A stretch of 64,000 bases of DNA from Clostridium magnum DSM 2767 (GCF_001623875.1 NZ_LWAE01000003.1:676873-740872); one strand, 5' to 3'; counted from the stretch's first letter, positions 8,588 through 17,974 are shown. The notes: generated by a model from the sequence alone, not told the origin. Numbers and translations are program-made.

Positions 8588-8601
8588 CTACCATATTTGT
8601 T

Positions 8602-9294
8602 TTAAACTTTAAAACGATACCCAGCACCCCATACTGTCTCAATATGTGCGGGATTGGATGGATTTTTTTCGATTTTTTCCCTTAGTCGGTTAACATGAAC
8701 TGCAACAGTTTTAATATCGCCATAAACATCCATTCCCCAAATTCGCTCATATAACATTTCTTTACTAAAAACAATGTCCGGGTTTGTTACTAGGAACAAT
8801 AGCAATTCATACTCTTTATTCTTAAACTCAATCTCTTTGCCATCTACATAAACACGGTGAGTTTTGGGATTAACTCTTATATTACCAACTTGTATTTCCT
8901 CATTTTTAGTTGTTTGACCAGATGTTAGTCGTTCATATTGTGCTAAATTTGCTTTTACCCTTGCAACAAGCTCTGTAGGAGAAAACGGTTTTCCAACATA
9001 GTCATCAGCTCCTAAACCTAATCCCCTTATTTTATCTACATCTTCTATCTTTGCTGTTACCATGATTATTGGAATATCAATTATTCCCCTTATCTTCTTA
9101 CAAATTTCATATCCATCTATACCTGGCAGCATTAAGTCAAGCAAAATCAAGTTATAATTCCCGGAAGTTGCCTGTTTCAGCCCTTCTACCCCATCTTCTA
9201 CAATAGAAGTTTCAAAGCCATTTATCTCTAAAAAATCTCGCTCAATTTCAGCAATAGCTTTGTCATCTTCAATAATCAAAATTTTCTTCAACAC
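8602..9294 (-). CDS. OmpR-family response regulator
   Basis: A 230-residue regulator. The receiver domain (about 1-120) has the acidic pair ED at 9-10, phosphoacceptor Asp53 in LLLDLMLPG and Lys in DDYVGKPF. The C-terminal winged helix (about 130-230) has the YELLLFLVTNPD and GYRFKV motifs. It overlaps the end of the upstream histidine-kinase gene by 26 nt, as expected for translational coupling. OmpR-family proteins bind 11-bp direct repeats, and two flanking transcription units carry TTTAAC repeats with exactly that period, so those are its likely targets. Confidence 0.93.
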   Translation of the reverse strand: MLKKILIIEDDKAIAEIERDFLEINGFETSIVEDGVEGLKQATSGNYNLILLDLMLPGIDGYEICKKIRGIIDIPIIMVTAKIEDVDKIRGLGLGADDYVGKPFSPTELVARVKANLAQYERLTSGQTTKNEEIQVGNIRVNPKTHRVYVDGKEIEFKNKEYELLLFLVTNPDIVFSKEMLYERIWGMDVYGDIKTVAVHVNRLREKIEKNPSNPAHIETVWGAGYRFKV

Positions 9295-10744
9295 CCTTAC
9301 CTCCTGTATATTTAGGGAGAATCATTATAATAGCAAGCCCACCTTCAGGGACATTCTCTGCCCGTATTGATCCACCCAATTTTTCTAAGATTTTAGCTGT
9401 TATAGAAAGACCTAAACCACTGCCTTTACTTGGGTTGGTTCTAGCCCGATCACCCCTATAAAAGATATCAAACAGCTTTTCAATTGCTTCACTTGAAACA
9501 CCAGGTCCGTTATCCGCCAGTGTAATTGCCACATTAGGACCTTCCTCCTGGCAGCTAATTTTCATTTGACCCCTTTCCTCCGTTTTATATTTTACGCTGT
9601 TTTCTAAGATATTAATGACCGCATTACGGAACTGTACAATATCTATCTGAGCATAGACATTTTCCACGTTTTGTGTTAACTCAATACTAAGACCTTTTTT
9701 CTGATATTCTTCTGAAAGGCTGGCTACCATATTAGACACTTCTTTACCAATATTTATTTGCTCAAGATAAAGTGGAAATTCTCCAATATCTAGCTTAGAA
9801 AATAAAAATAACTGATTTACAATATGCTCTAAATCATTTGTCTTATTTTTTATGGTATCCAAATAGCGTTTTTGTGTTTCCGGCGTTGAGGCCACCCCTT
9901 TTTCTATACCCTCTACGTAGGCCTTTATAGAAGTAAGAGGAGTACGCAAATCATGAGAAATTCCAGCAATCAATTCTTTACGATTAGCTTCATCCTTTTG
10001 TCTTGCATTTACAGAATCTAAAAGCCGCTGTGCCATTTCATTAAAATCCGAGCAAACACCGGCAAATTCATCTTTTCCTTCATACTCAATATGATAATTT
10101 AGATTGCCATCACGAATTTGATGTACTCCATATACCAGTGTATCCAAAGGAGTTATTATACTTTTAAATACAAACCTTGTTAAAAATCGGTTTGTTAAAA
10201 TTATAATTATAATAATAAAAAGAGTCACTATTATACCTAAGTTAATTAAATAACTGTGATAAGCCTCATGTTCTTCATTATTATGTGCCTGAAAATCAGT
10301 GTCAGTTAAAAGTATACTGTATTTATCAATACTTTCTCTATACACAGCCATATTATCCATAATAAACGTATGACTTCCACCCTGTGATAAAGCAGTATCT
10401 ACAACGGAGTTACTCGTAATAGGTGATGATGGATATACTAGTTTCTTTTCTTGATAAATGGACAAGGATATTTTGGTACTTTTGTGCTTTTCATTAAAGC
10501 TATTTACATCAGCCTTCATCAGTTCAATATCAATACTTTGGGACCATCTGTCTACAAGCCCATTAGTCTTTTTTATCGAATCATAAAACAATTTATCATT
10601 CTTCTCACCAAAATATTTTCCATTATAAAAGTCCATTATTTCTATAGCTCCAAACATAATGCCACTTGTTATTATCAAACTGAGTATAACTGGTATAACA
10701 AGCATTAGGAAATTAGAAATAAACAAACGTCGCTTAATGTTCAA
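9269..10744 (-). CDS. Sensor histidine kinase with HAMP domain
   Basis: About 491 residues. It has an N-terminal TM segment, an extracytoplasmic sensor loop of about 120 residues, a second TM segment (near 170-190), HAMP, a HisKA motif (ISHDLRTPLTSIKAY, phospho-His) and HATPase_c with an N box (NILENSVKYK) and G boxes (DNGPGV, GSGLGLSI). Start choice is uncertain: TTG at 10744 has GAGGTG at good spacing, while an in-frame GTG lies at 10753. It pairs with the OmpR regulator that overlaps its 3' end. The ligand is unknown; the genomic setting suggests envelope lipid or cationic peptide stress. Confidence 0.92.
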   Translation of the reverse strand: MNIKRRLFISNFLMLVIPVILSLIITSGIMFGAIEIMDFYNGKYFGEKNDKLFYDSIKKTNGLVDRWSQSIDIELMKADVNSFNEKHKSTKISLSIYQEKKLVYPSSPITSNSVVDTALSQGGSHTFIMDNMAVYRESIDKYSILLTDTDFQAHNNEEHEAYHSYLINLGIIVTLFIIIIIILTNRFLTRFVFKSIITPLDTLVYGVHQIRDGNLNYHIEYEGKDEFAGVCSDFNEMAQRLLDSVNARQKDEANRKELIAGISHDLRTPLTSIKAYVEGIEKGVASTPETQKRYLDTIKNKTNDLEHIVNQLFLFSKLDIGEFPLYLEQINIGKEVSNMVASLSEEYQKKGLSIELTQNVENVYAQIDIVQFRNAVINILENSVKYKTEERGQMKISCQEEGPNVAITLADNGPGVSSEAIEKLFDIFYRGDRARTNPSKGSGLGLSITAKILEKLGGSIRAENVPEGGLAIIMILPKYTGGKGVEENFDY

Positions 10745-10861
10745 GTAATTCACCTCACTTTGTTCATTATACTATAAAGTGTTAACATTCTCTGATAAGA
10801 GTTTCTCTGATATTTATTCTGTATATCAAACACTTTCTTATACTTATCCTTTACTCTGTTT

Positions 10862-11500
10862 CTAGAGTGCTTTGTAATCTCTGAATAGTACCGGTATTGT
10901 ATTTGTAGTTTTTTTCGAGGAGTATTCAATGTTATATGATGAATCTAGGCTTAAATTAAAAACAGCAGAGCAAACAACAGTAATAATTTTAACACACTGT
11001 GTAATATCCCATAAGTAAGATGGTTCACCTTTAACATAACTACAAAGTATATCTTTAATTAAAGCTTTAAATGAAGATATACTTTCTATGGTAGATTTTA
11101 TATTATTAGTTTGACTATTATTAAAATCATCATTTAGAATATCATAGTTTTTAAATAGATATCTTTGCAAGTCACGCTCATATTTTAAATGGTAAGGAAT
11201 ATTACCAACTGATCCAGATATGTGAGAATGACAACAAAAATCGCAGAGATAATGAACAACAACTCCTAGTTGCATTGAAAAATAAGCATTAAATTTTTTA
11301 ACTAAAAGAAGCTTTTCTATCTTATCAATAACATATCCCAGAGATTTTTGCATGTAATGTGGATGAGTTTTAACATGCCAACTTTGATCAACCATTACAA
11401 GTCCAAAATTAAACGTAAATTTTGAAAATCCTTCAGGAAAAACATTTATGTTATTGCTAAGTGCTAATTCTGCTAGTTTAACATGGGTTTTTATTTTCAT
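10862..11500 (-). CDS. Zinc-dependent phospholipase C-like protein
   Basis: A 212-residue protein resembling the zinc-dependent phospholipase C / S1-P1 nuclease fold. It has an early [11 protein letters not shown] segment and candidate zinc ligands in [13 protein letters not shown] and [13 protein letters not shown]. There is no signal peptide, so a cytoplasmic or inner-leaflet location is likely. Start ATG has GGAGAATTTAATT upstream. It sits between the two-component system and the LafA-like glycosyltransferase on the same strand. Hydrolysis of a phospholipid to diacylglycerol would supply the acceptor for the neighbouring glycosyltransferases, but that link is inference. Confidence 0.65.
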   Translation of the reverse strand: MKIKTHVKLAELALSNNINVFPEGFSKFTFNFGLVMVDQSWHVKTHPHYMQKSLGYVIDKIEKLLLVKKFNAYFSMQLGVVVHYLCDFCCHSHISGSVGNIPYHLKYERDLQRYLFKNYDILNDDFNNSQTNNIKSTIESISSFKALIKDILCSYVKGEPSYLWDITQCVKIITVVCSAVFNLSLDSSYNIEYSSKKTTNTIPVLFRDYKAL

Positions 11501-11574
11501 AATTAAATTCTCCTATCTGGCATCTAATTAATTCTAAAAATTATCTGTATATGAATGAAAAACTTTATCTTTTC

Positions 11575-12783
11575 TTAACGGAACTTTAGAGCAGCCATAT
11601 TTCTATACAATAAGTTTTCATCTTCTTTCTTATCCAAAAGCACATTTTTATACAATGTTTCTACTGTATGTGCAAAATTCTGTGCAGAAAACCTTCTAGC
11701 TGATTTAATTGCTCCAAGAGACAACTGCTCCTTTAACAAGTCATTATTCAAGATGGAATCCAAAGACTGTAAAAACTCCTCTCCGTCATGAAAAGTGTAG
11801 CCGTTCACATTATTTTGTACCACGCCCTCCAAGCATCTATCTGCTTTTGCTACAACAGGTAATCCTGATGCTAGTGCTTCAATGTAGGTAAGCCCTTGTG
11901 TTTCACTTTGAGATGCACTGACGAAAACATCGCCTATCTGATAATACATACCAATCTCATCCCAAGATATTTCTCCTACAAAGATTGTCTGCCTTTGTAT
12001 ACCTAGTTTTTTTGCCAGTTCCTCCAGATTGCTTTTTTCCGGTCCATCACCAATAAGAATAAATTTCACATTCTCTTTGTCTTTTAAATAAGATTTCATG
12101 TCTATTAGTATTTCTTCGATATTTTTTTCTTTAGATATTCTACCAACGTAAAGCAAACACTTGTCCTCTGCTTCGATTCCTAAGGCTGTACGTAAATTTT
12201 GTACGATATTAGAATCGTAACTGTACTTCGAGAATTTATCTAGTTTAATGCCAGTTGGCATTACAGAAATATTCTGCTTTACCCCATAGGATAAAAGCAA
12301 ATCCTCTACCTTGCCAGTAGGAACAATAACTTCATCTGCAGAATTGCAGAAATTGCTACTTAGTTTTCTAGCTGCCGTTTTTGCAATAGATTCCAAAGCC
12401 GTAAGCTTTACGATATAGTGTGTATAATCCTCATATATAGTATGATAAGTGTGAAGAAAAGGAATATTCAATTCCTTAGCCATCTCTCTTCCAAAAATAC
12501 CAATTGAAAATTCTGTATGAGTATGAATTAAATCAAGACCTAACCCCTTTATTAATTTTGCTAATCTATGATTATAGAGCATTGCAACTCGCCTTTCACT
12601 AATAAAAGGAATACTAGGTACTCGGTAAACATTTGTTTCCTCTCCTGCCACTTTAGGATCCGTTGTTGTAAAAACATACACCTGGTGTCCCAGTGTTTCA
12701 AGATTTTCTTTAAGCATTAGCACAGAAGTTGCTACTCCATTAACCTGCGGATAATAGGTGTCCGTAAAAAGCCCTATCCTCAT
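11575..12783 (-). CDS. GT4 glycosyltransferase, 1,2-diacylglycerol 3-glucosyltransferase-like
   Basis: A 402-residue GT-B enzyme starting at ATG 12783, which has GGGGTGGAG upstream. The N-terminus MRIGLFTDTYYPQVNGVATS is characteristic of the BgsB/LafA/alMGS group that glycosylates diacylglycerol. The C-terminal domain has YVGRISKEKNIEEIL for the nucleotide-sugar site and ETQGLTYIEALASGLPVV as the EX7E motif. It probably makes the monoglycosyl lipid that the CpoA-like enzyme at 6732-7787 extends. One TTTAAC half-site (12859-12864) with weaker 11-bp-spaced neighbours precedes it, so it may join the same regulon. Sugar identity is not readable. Confidence 0.85.
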   Translation of the reverse strand: MRIGLFTDTYYPQVNGVATSVLMLKENLETLGHQVYVFTTTDPKVAGEETNVYRVPSIPFISERRVAMLYNHRLAKLIKGLGLDLIHTHTEFSIGIFGREMAKELNIPFLHTYHTIYEDYTHYIVKLTALESIAKTAARKLSSNFCNSADEVIVPTGKVEDLLLSYGVKQNISVMPTGIKLDKFSKYSYDSNIVQNLRTALGIEAEDKCLLYVGRISKEKNIEEILIDMKSYLKDKENVKFILIGDGPEKSNLEELAKKLGIQRQTIFVGEISWDEIGMYYQIGDVFVSASQSETQGLTYIEALASGLPVVAKADRCLEGVVQNNVNGYTFHDGEEFLQSLDSILNNDLLKEQLSLGAIKSARRFSAQNFAHTVETLYKNVLLDKKEDENLLYRNMAALKFR

Positions 12784-12901
12784 TTTCTCCACCCCTTACT
12801 TTTTGTTTTAATAATAAATACAGTATAAGACAGAGAAGTAAAATACAAAGAAACCAAAGTTAAACTATTTATAAACTAAAAAGTTTTGTTAACCTAATCA
12901 C

Positions 12902-12938
12902 AAAAGCAACTCTCGCATTTTCTGCAAAAGCTGCTTTT
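12902..12938 (-). terminator. Terminator after the FMN-binding protein gene
   Basis: AAAAGCAGCTTTTGCA on the minus strand pairs imperfectly with TGCGAGAGTTGCTTTT and ends in a T-rich tract. It lies about 45 nt past the stop at 12982. Confidence 0.6.
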
Positions 12939-12981
12939 AAATAAATAACCTACCCTAGATATTCAATATAATTTTTAAATT

Positions 12982-13770
12982 TTAAATAGCCGCTTTACTT
13001 AATGCATTGCTTACTGCGTCTTTTATTCCATTACTACTCCTCGTAGCTCTAGAAACTGCAGCTACATTAGTAGATTGAGCTTGAATGATTTCACTTGGTA
13101 TGACACTAAATGCATTACGAGGACGAGTTTCATTGCTTGAAACTATTTGAATATTAGTTATTATATCGTTTTTTATGGTAACTGCCACTGTAAGATTTGG
13201 ATTGTATCCTGTAGCAACTCCTGTGTAAGTTCCATCCCTATATTTTTGTTGTTTAGTGTTTGTATTTGGAGAAGGATTACGACTGTTTGGAATATTGGTA
13301 TTGGGGACATTGGCACTTGGAGTATTATTACTTTCTTGTTGAGGAGCTTTATTTGTATCTCCTAAAGGTTGATTGTTCTTATTATTAAATACACCAGTAA
13401 CTTGTATTATATGCGCAATTAAGACTAATGCAAATATAACACTTAAAATTCTATGATAATAAATCCATCCTTTTAATGACTTTCTAAACATCCAAGTCAA
13501 AGTTAATAATATAGCTATAACCCATGTTATTGTTCCTAAGTTTAAACTAAGAACACTTACAGAAGAAAATATTCCGTGTGTAAGCCCTGTAATTATTAGT
13601 AATACTCCCAATGGTTTATGTACTTTTCTAAGTATTTTATTTAAGCTTATTATAAACTTATTTTTACCTTTTGTTTTTAGAATTAGCTTTCTTAATATAT
13701 AAATAATACATAAAAGGCTCGCTATAGCAACGGAAATCCATGCTAATCCAACATCTAAAAAATCTTCCAT
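12982..13770 (-). CDS. Membrane FMN-binding (flavinylated) redox protein
   Basis: A 262-residue protein. The N-terminal part (about 1-150) has four or five TM segments with conserved histidines (RKVHKPLG, LTHGIFSS, YYHRILS, LIAHIIQ), as in ferric-reductase-like haem-binding domains. A Pro/Asn/Ser-rich linker (about 155-190) leads to a C-terminal FMN_bind domain with YRDGTYTGVATGY and VSRATRSSNGI. The last resembles the ApbE flavinylation motif, but Arg replaces the usual Gly before the Ala-Thr. ATG 13770 is chosen for its GAGGG RBS. Extracytoplasmic electron transfer is likely. The acceptor is unknown, and no ApbE gene is seen here. Confidence 0.8.
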   Translation of the reverse strand: MEDFLDVGLAWISVAIASLLCIIYILRKLILKTKGKNKFIISLNKILRKVHKPLGVLLIITGLTHGIFSSVSVLSLNLGTITWVIAILLTLTWMFRKSLKGWIYYHRILSVIFALVLIAHIIQVTGVFNNKNNQPLGDTNKAPQQESNNTPSANVPNTNIPNSRNPSPNTNTKQQKYRDGTYTGVATGYNPNLTVAVTIKNDIITNIQIVSSNETRPRNAFSVIPSEIIQAQSTNVAAVSRATRSSNGIKDAVSNALSKAAI

Positions 13771-13794
13771 AGAATTCCCTCTTTTCATTACGAT

Positions 13795-13955
13795 ACTCAC
13801 CAGGAAAAATTGATAAAATTTCAAAAGCAATCAGTGGACCTAATACTGCTCCACTATTGTCCATAGCTTTATGAAACCCAAAACTTTTTCCTTTCTCACT
13901 ATCACTTGATGAACCAGCTACAAGACTATCTCTTGGAGCAGTCCTTATTCCCTTT
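13795..13955 (-). pseudogene. Remnant of an MFS transporter
   Basis: A minus-strand reading gives RTAPRDSLVAGSSSD followed by GKSFGFHKAMDNSGAVLGPL, a hallmark of the central segment of a class of MFS transporters. It breaks off on both sides at about 50 residues, with no start codon or remaining TM helices. It lies directly before the FMN-binding gene, so a deletion probably joined the two. Confidence 0.75.
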
Positions 13956-13984
13956 CACTAAATCTAATATTTATAATTTATAAA

Positions 13985-15277
13985 TTACTGCTGTATTCTA
14001 GGTAATATGCGATAAACCTCTAATAAAATAATATTTAAAGTTAACCATACTCCACCAAAAACATATCCAGCATAAACATCACTTGGATATTGAATTTGAT
14101 AAAATAAAGGACTCAAACCTCCAAGAAAACAAATGATTATAGTTATCACCACAGAAGCAGTTCCAATCCAATTCTTCTTTGTATGACGTAATATGAGAAA
14201 GCATAAGAACCCATATGCGACAATAGTCATAAAAGATTGTTTACTTGGAAAAGTGTATTTAATAGTTTCTATTAGTGATAACCCTGTTGGTCCTAAGTGT
14301 CTAAAAATAAGTCTTAATATGACCTCTAAAACTTCTCCACCCCAAATCACTAAAAACATAAATCTAATTTCAAGAAACTTATCTATACCTCTAACCATAA
14401 TTAATATAATTATAAAAACAGTTAATGGTATTAATATCTTTAAGGATGTTACACTATCAAATAAGTCCATCATATATCGCCAATTTTCAGTAAAAATTGT
14501 TTTTACTAAATAGGTTACGATAATATCAAATTGGTTAAATTCATGGGCTAAAAAATCCTGAGTAACACCAATTACAAGAACAAAAAATCCTAAAAAAGAT
14601 GCAGAGACTCCTGCTATTCCAATTTTTAGCCTCCCAAAAGAATGAAATGTTTTTACAGCATTTCTAAGTATTCTTATAGTAAACTCAATAATCTTTTGAT
14701 TATAATTCTTATACAGGTAAGCAACAATTATAATTAGAGATATTATCAAACTGCCTATAATTAAATATTTTTTAATCATGCTGTGGTATCTTTCCCAATT
14801 GTTACCGAGAACCTTCCCTAAAGAAATAAATGTTGCAGTCCATAAAATAGCTCCTATATATGAATTTAATGCAAACTTTCTATAGGAAATTTCCGTTATT
14901 CCTGAAAAGTATCCTGTAATATGTCTAACACCAGGTATGAAATATGAAATTACTAATAACCTATTACCATACTTGTTAAACCATACTGAGGTCTTATCTA
15001 ACTTCTCTGGACCTAAATGAATATAATGACCATACCGTTTAAAAAACGTAACACCTAATTTACTTCCTACGAAGTACGATATTGTTATTCCTATAATTGT
15101 TCCAAATGATGCAACTATAATACTTAGTAACCAGTTTAATTTCTGTTGATTTATAAGAAATCCACAATAGGTCATAAGAACTTCACCTGGAAGTGGAAAT
15201 GCAATCAATTCCAACATTAATGCTACTAATAAAACTATATATCCGTAATGATTAAGAAGCCCTGTTATAGACTGCAA
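13985..15277 (-). CDS. DedA-PAP2 fusion protein with degenerate phosphatase site
   Basis: A 430-residue membrane protein. Residues about 1-170 are a DedA domain (FPLPGEVLMTYCGF, FIPGVRHITGYFSG). Residues about 225-425 resemble a PAP2 domain, but the catalytic motifs are altered: PSGH reads PSKQSF, and the SRxYxxxHYPxD motif reads LSPLFYQIQYPSD. Both catalytic histidines and the motif-3 arginine are therefore missing. DedA proteins are undecaprenyl-phosphate flippases, and PAP2 proteins dephosphorylate C55-PP. This fusion may keep translocation or substrate binding without catalysis. It is the third gene of the operon behind the ECF-type promoter at 16731-16758. Confidence 0.85.
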   Translation of the reverse strand: MQSITGLLNHYGYIVLLVALMLELIAFPLPGEVLMTYCGFLINQQKLNWLLSIIVASFGTIIGITISYFVGSKLGVTFFKRYGHYIHLGPEKLDKTSVWFNKYGNRLLVISYFIPGVRHITGYFSGITEISYRKFALNSYIGAILWTATFISLGKVLGNNWERYHSMIKKYLIIGSLIISLIIIVAYLYKNYNQKIIEFTIRILRNAVKTFHSFGRLKIGIAGVSASFLGFFVLVIGVTQDFLAHEFNQFDIIVTYLVKTIFTENWRYMMDLFDSVTSLKILIPLTVFIIILIMVRGIDKFLEIRFMFLVIWGGEVLEVILRLIFRHLGPTGLSLIETIKYTFPSKQSFMTIVAYGFLCFLILRHTKKNWIGTASVVITIIICFLGGLSPLFYQIQYPSDVYAGYVFGGVWLTLNIILLEVYRILPRIQQ

Positions 15278-15341
15278 TTCGCAACTCCCTCCAATATCTT
15301 CCTTTCATAAACTCATCAGCATATGAAAAGAAATTATCCTA

Positions 15342-15929
15342 TTAGTTATTTAATATATTTTTATCAAACTCTAATTTACTAATTAACAACCTTTCAATTT
15401 TTGTATAAAGCTCTTCAATTTTATTTTTTAATACTAAATTATATAAATAGTTTGTAATAAACACTATAATATATGCACTAATAACATCTAAAGGATAATG
15501 ATTTCCAACGTACACCCTTGAAAATCCTACAATTAATGATAGTATTGTCATTATCACACCTAGTATTCTATTGCTTTTTCCCAGTCCTAAAGCTATGCTC
15601 ATTGTTCCTGTAGCATGATCACTTGGAAAGGATGCATCTGCTGAGTGAGCTATTAATAAATTTACCTTATTATGAACGAAAGGTCTGTCCACATAGTATA
15701 TACTTCCAATTATAAAACTTAGAATTAAATTGATTACTGTAATAACAAAAGTATTTACAGACACTTTTCTATACTCTTCCTTCTTTTTAATAACTCCTAA
15801 AATAAATACTAATGCAATAACTGCCATAAATATATAGGGTACATCTTTTGAAAAGAAAATCATTATCTTATCCAAAACTGTATTTTTATTTGCTAAATTA
15901 TTTATTAATCTAAAAAGTTCCATATTCAT
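15342..15929 (-). CDS. PAP2 phosphatase, BcrC-like undecaprenyl-diphosphatase
   Basis: A 195-residue polytopic protein with intact PAP2 motifs: YVDRPFVHN (motif 1), PSDHATG (motif 2) and SRVYVGNHYPLDV (motif 3). The pattern and length match BcrC-type enzymes, which release C55-P from C55-PP on the outer face of the membrane and give bacitracin tolerance. It lies 64 nt upstream of the DedA-PAP2 fusion and 74 nt downstream of another PAP2 gene on the same strand, so the three form an operon. Confidence 0.88.
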   Translation of the reverse strand: MNMELFRLINNLANKNTVLDKIMIFFSKDVPYIFMAVIALVFILGVIKKKEEYRKVSVNTFVITVINLILSFIIGSIYYVDRPFVHNKVNLLIAHSADASFPSDHATGTMSIALGLGKSNRILGVIMTILSLIVGFSRVYVGNHYPLDVISAYIIVFITNYLYNLVLKNKIEELYTKIERLLISKLEFDKNILNN

Positions 15930-16003
15930 ATCTAAAATATCCTTTCTATTTTATACTTTTACCTAAAATTATAAACTTCTGAAATTATCCTTTATATTTC
16001 GCA

Positions 16004-16579
16004 CTACATTGAAATTGTATCATTCTCCTGCACTCCACTAAATTTACTAAACATATAGATTACTACGTTACTAGATATTACCCCCAAAATAATACCACCT
16101 AAAATATCTGTAGGATAATGAACATACAAATACAATCTTGAAAAAGCTATTAAAGATGCTAAAATCCAAAATCCAGGTGCATATTTTTTAAAATACTTTG
16201 CCAATACTCCTGCTACTGCAAAAGAAGAAGCAGTATGCCCTGATGGGAATGAATAAGATAACGGTTTTGGAATCAAAAGATTAACTGCTGATATATCTGC
16301 AGATGGTCTTATACGCTGAACCACATGTTTTAATATTCCTTCACCTAATATTGTACATAATACCAAAGCTCCCAAAGCCATAAATCCTATCTTTCGGTAT
16401 TTCTTATTTACAATTAGTAATACCGCAATTACAATCCATATAGTTCCTGCGTTACCTAGTGTGGTAAAAGCAACCATTGCCTTGTCCATATTAGGTTCAT
16501 GCATATTATTTTTTATATATAAAAGAATAGAATTATCAACATTCTGTATTAATGACATCATCGACCTTATTACCTCCAT
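16004..16579 (-). CDS. PAP2-family phosphatase
   Basis: A 191-residue membrane phosphatase with all three PAP2 motifs: KHVVQRIRP, PSGHTAS and SRLYLYVHYPTD. It has five or six TM segments. It is similar in sequence and layout to the protein at 22895-23473 (IKNNMHEPNMDK versus IKKYVQNKYLDI near the N-terminus), so the two are likely paralogues. It is first in the operon that continues with the BcrC-like and DedA-PAP2 genes and is preceded by the ECF-type promoter at 16731-16758. Substrate may be C55-PP or another lipid phosphate. Confidence 0.88.
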   Translation of the reverse strand: MEVIRSMMSLIQNVDNSILLYIKNNMHEPNMDKAMVAFTTLGNAGTIWIVIAVLLIVNKKYRKIGFMALGALVLCTILGEGILKHVVQRIRPSADISAVNLLIPKPLSYSFPSGHTASSFAVAGVLAKYFKKYAPGFWILASLIAFSRLYLYVHYPTDILGGIILGVISSNVVIYMFSKFSGVQENDTISM

Positions 16580-16730
16580 TTTCCTTTTCTTTAATAAATG
16601 TAACTGTTCCTGTAATATAGATATTATTATAATAGCAATTAATATATAGGAAAAATGCTATTTCACAAACGGTAGTTGTTCAAAAAAGTACCTCCTCAAT
16701 ATATCTTTTGTTTTTATTACTTTCGTATAT

Positions 16731-16758
16731 TACACGTAAAAAAAATAATCAGGTTGCA
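16731..16758 (-). promoter_or_regulatory. ECF-type promoter A (TGCAACC-N15-CGTGTA)
   Basis: Minus-strand -35 TGCAACC at 16752-16758 and -10 CGTGTA at 16731-16736, separated by exactly 15 bp. Two further copies with the same motif and spacing occur at 18655-18682 and 24908-24935. The form (AAC-containing -35, CGT-containing -10) is typical of ECF sigma factors. It drives the PAP2, BcrC-like and DedA-PAP2 operon. The -35 lies inside the terminator hairpin of the sigma operon. Confidence 0.8.
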
Positions 16759-16777
16759 AAGCCTGATTATTTTTTTT
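16741..16777 (-). terminator. Terminator of the ECF sigma operon, overlapping promoter A
   Basis: AAAAATAATCAGG pairs with CCTGATTATTTTT around a TTGCAAAG loop, with T-rich tails in both directions. It lies at the 3' end of the zinc-ribbon gene (stop at 16776), and its loop carries the -35 element of the next operon. Confidence 0.8.
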
Positions 16778-17696
16778 ATAATTTTTCGCCGCATTTACTG
16801 CAGTAATTTTCACCTTTATTTACAATATTATCACAATGGCTACACTGTTCATTTATTTTTGTGCCACAATGACTGCAAAATACATTTTCCCTATTTTGTA
16901 TGACTCCACATTTATAACATATTATATTGCTCTGTTTATACATAAAGTAAATAATCAGTCCTGCTAAGTTAGTCAATAACACTAAGCCACCCCAAAGAGC
17001 AGGATTAGTTGTTTTTGAATTAGCGTCCTTGTATACCCATAATGCTAACCCAATCCAATAAATCATAAATATAAGACTAAGTAATGTTCCTGTAAGCTCT
17101 AATAATCTTTCAGCATATGGTATTGGGGTTACTGTTCTTATTATAAATATTTTATTTTGTGTATTTCTATTAGCAATATAATTGATCAGGTAAATATTTT
17201 TAGAACTTAAGCCACTTTCATAATAAAATTCCTCATCAATATCATTTTTTAATTTTTCATTATTTTGAATATAATCCTTGTTTAAAAGAATATTTTCGTC
17301 TTTAACTATTCTATAAAGTACACTTTTATTTATATTGTCTTGAAGATAACTCCTATTAGATTCATAGGATGTTAGTAATAATTTAGTATTGCTTCCTACA
17401 AGATTATTGTTAACTTTAAAAACAATATTATTTTCTTTATCTAAAGCAATAGTATTTATTACATCCTTAGAGTCAGAGTTTAGTTTCTTTAGCTGCAAAT
17501 TCACATTATCACTTAAACCTTGTTTTTCAAAAGTATGAGAAAGCTTCTCATAATCAATTGCCATATTAATTTTATCCCTTGTTACGTAGGTGATAGCAGC
17601 TATACATAAAATTAAAAGCACAGCTGAAACAATTAAATAAATTTTTGTTGCAGCTTTAAAATTTAAACGATTTATAAATTCCTCTAGTTTTTTCAT
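16776..17696 (-). CDS. Membrane protein with double zinc ribbon, ECF operon
   Basis: A 306-residue protein. It has a TM segment near 18-38, an extracytoplasmic domain of about 155 residues with no recognised family, two further TM segments (about 200-250), and a C-terminal tail with three or four CxxC knuckles (CYKCG, CSHCG, CSHCD, CSKCG) forming tandem zinc ribbons. Its start overlaps the stop of the 93-residue gene by 4 nt. The topology, an outside sensor domain linked to an inside zinc module, and its place in the ECF sigma operon suggest a sensor or regulator of sigma activity. No homologue with known function is recalled. Confidence 0.72.
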   Translation of the reverse strand: MKKLEEFINRLNFKAATKIYLIVSAVLLILCIAAITYVTRDKINMAIDYEKLSHTFEKQGLSDNVNLQLKKLNSDSKDVINTIALDKENNIVFKVNNNLVGSNTKLLLTSYESNRSYLQDNINKSVLYRIVKDENILLNKDYIQNNEKLKNDIDEEFYYESGLSSKNIYLINYIANRNTQNKIFIIRTVTPIPYAERLLELTGTLLSLIFMIYWIGLALWVYKDANSKTTNPALWGGLVLLTNLAGLIIYFMYKQSNIICYKCGVIQNRENVFCSHCGTKINEQCSHCDNIVNKGENYCSKCGEKL

Positions 17697-17974
17697 CTTA
17701 ATATTCCCCCCTTACTTAAATTAGGTATAAATGGTATAAACAGAATTAAAATTAATGTCTGATAAAGTATAATTGCTGCTATTAAGTTCACATTAAATAT
17801 TTTGAAAAATACTTGTATTAAAAATGAAAAGAATATAAATATGCAACTTGAAAAGAATATATTCTTTACTCTCATTTGTCTTTGTTTTTCTTTTAGTTCC
17901 ATACATTTTATATCAATATCTATGTCTAATGCTGCTAAAAGTACTGCGGTATCTCTTTCATTTATCTCCTTCAT
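17693..17974 (-). CDS. Small membrane protein, putative anti-sigma factor
   Basis: A 93-residue protein with a charged cytoplasmic N-terminus of about 38 residues (ALDIDIDIKCMELKEKQRQ) and two predicted TM helices. It overlaps both the sigma gene and the zinc-ribbon gene by 4 nt (ATGA), the usual arrangement of an ECF sigma with its membrane anti-sigma factor. It lacks the HxxxCxxC zinc anti-sigma motif. The anti-sigma assignment therefore rests on context and topology only. Confidence 0.65.
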   Translation of the reverse strand: MKEINERDTAVLLAALDIDIDIKCMELKEKQRQMRVKNIFFSSCIFIFFSFLIQVFFKIFNVNLIAAIILYQTLILILFIPFIPNLSKGGILR

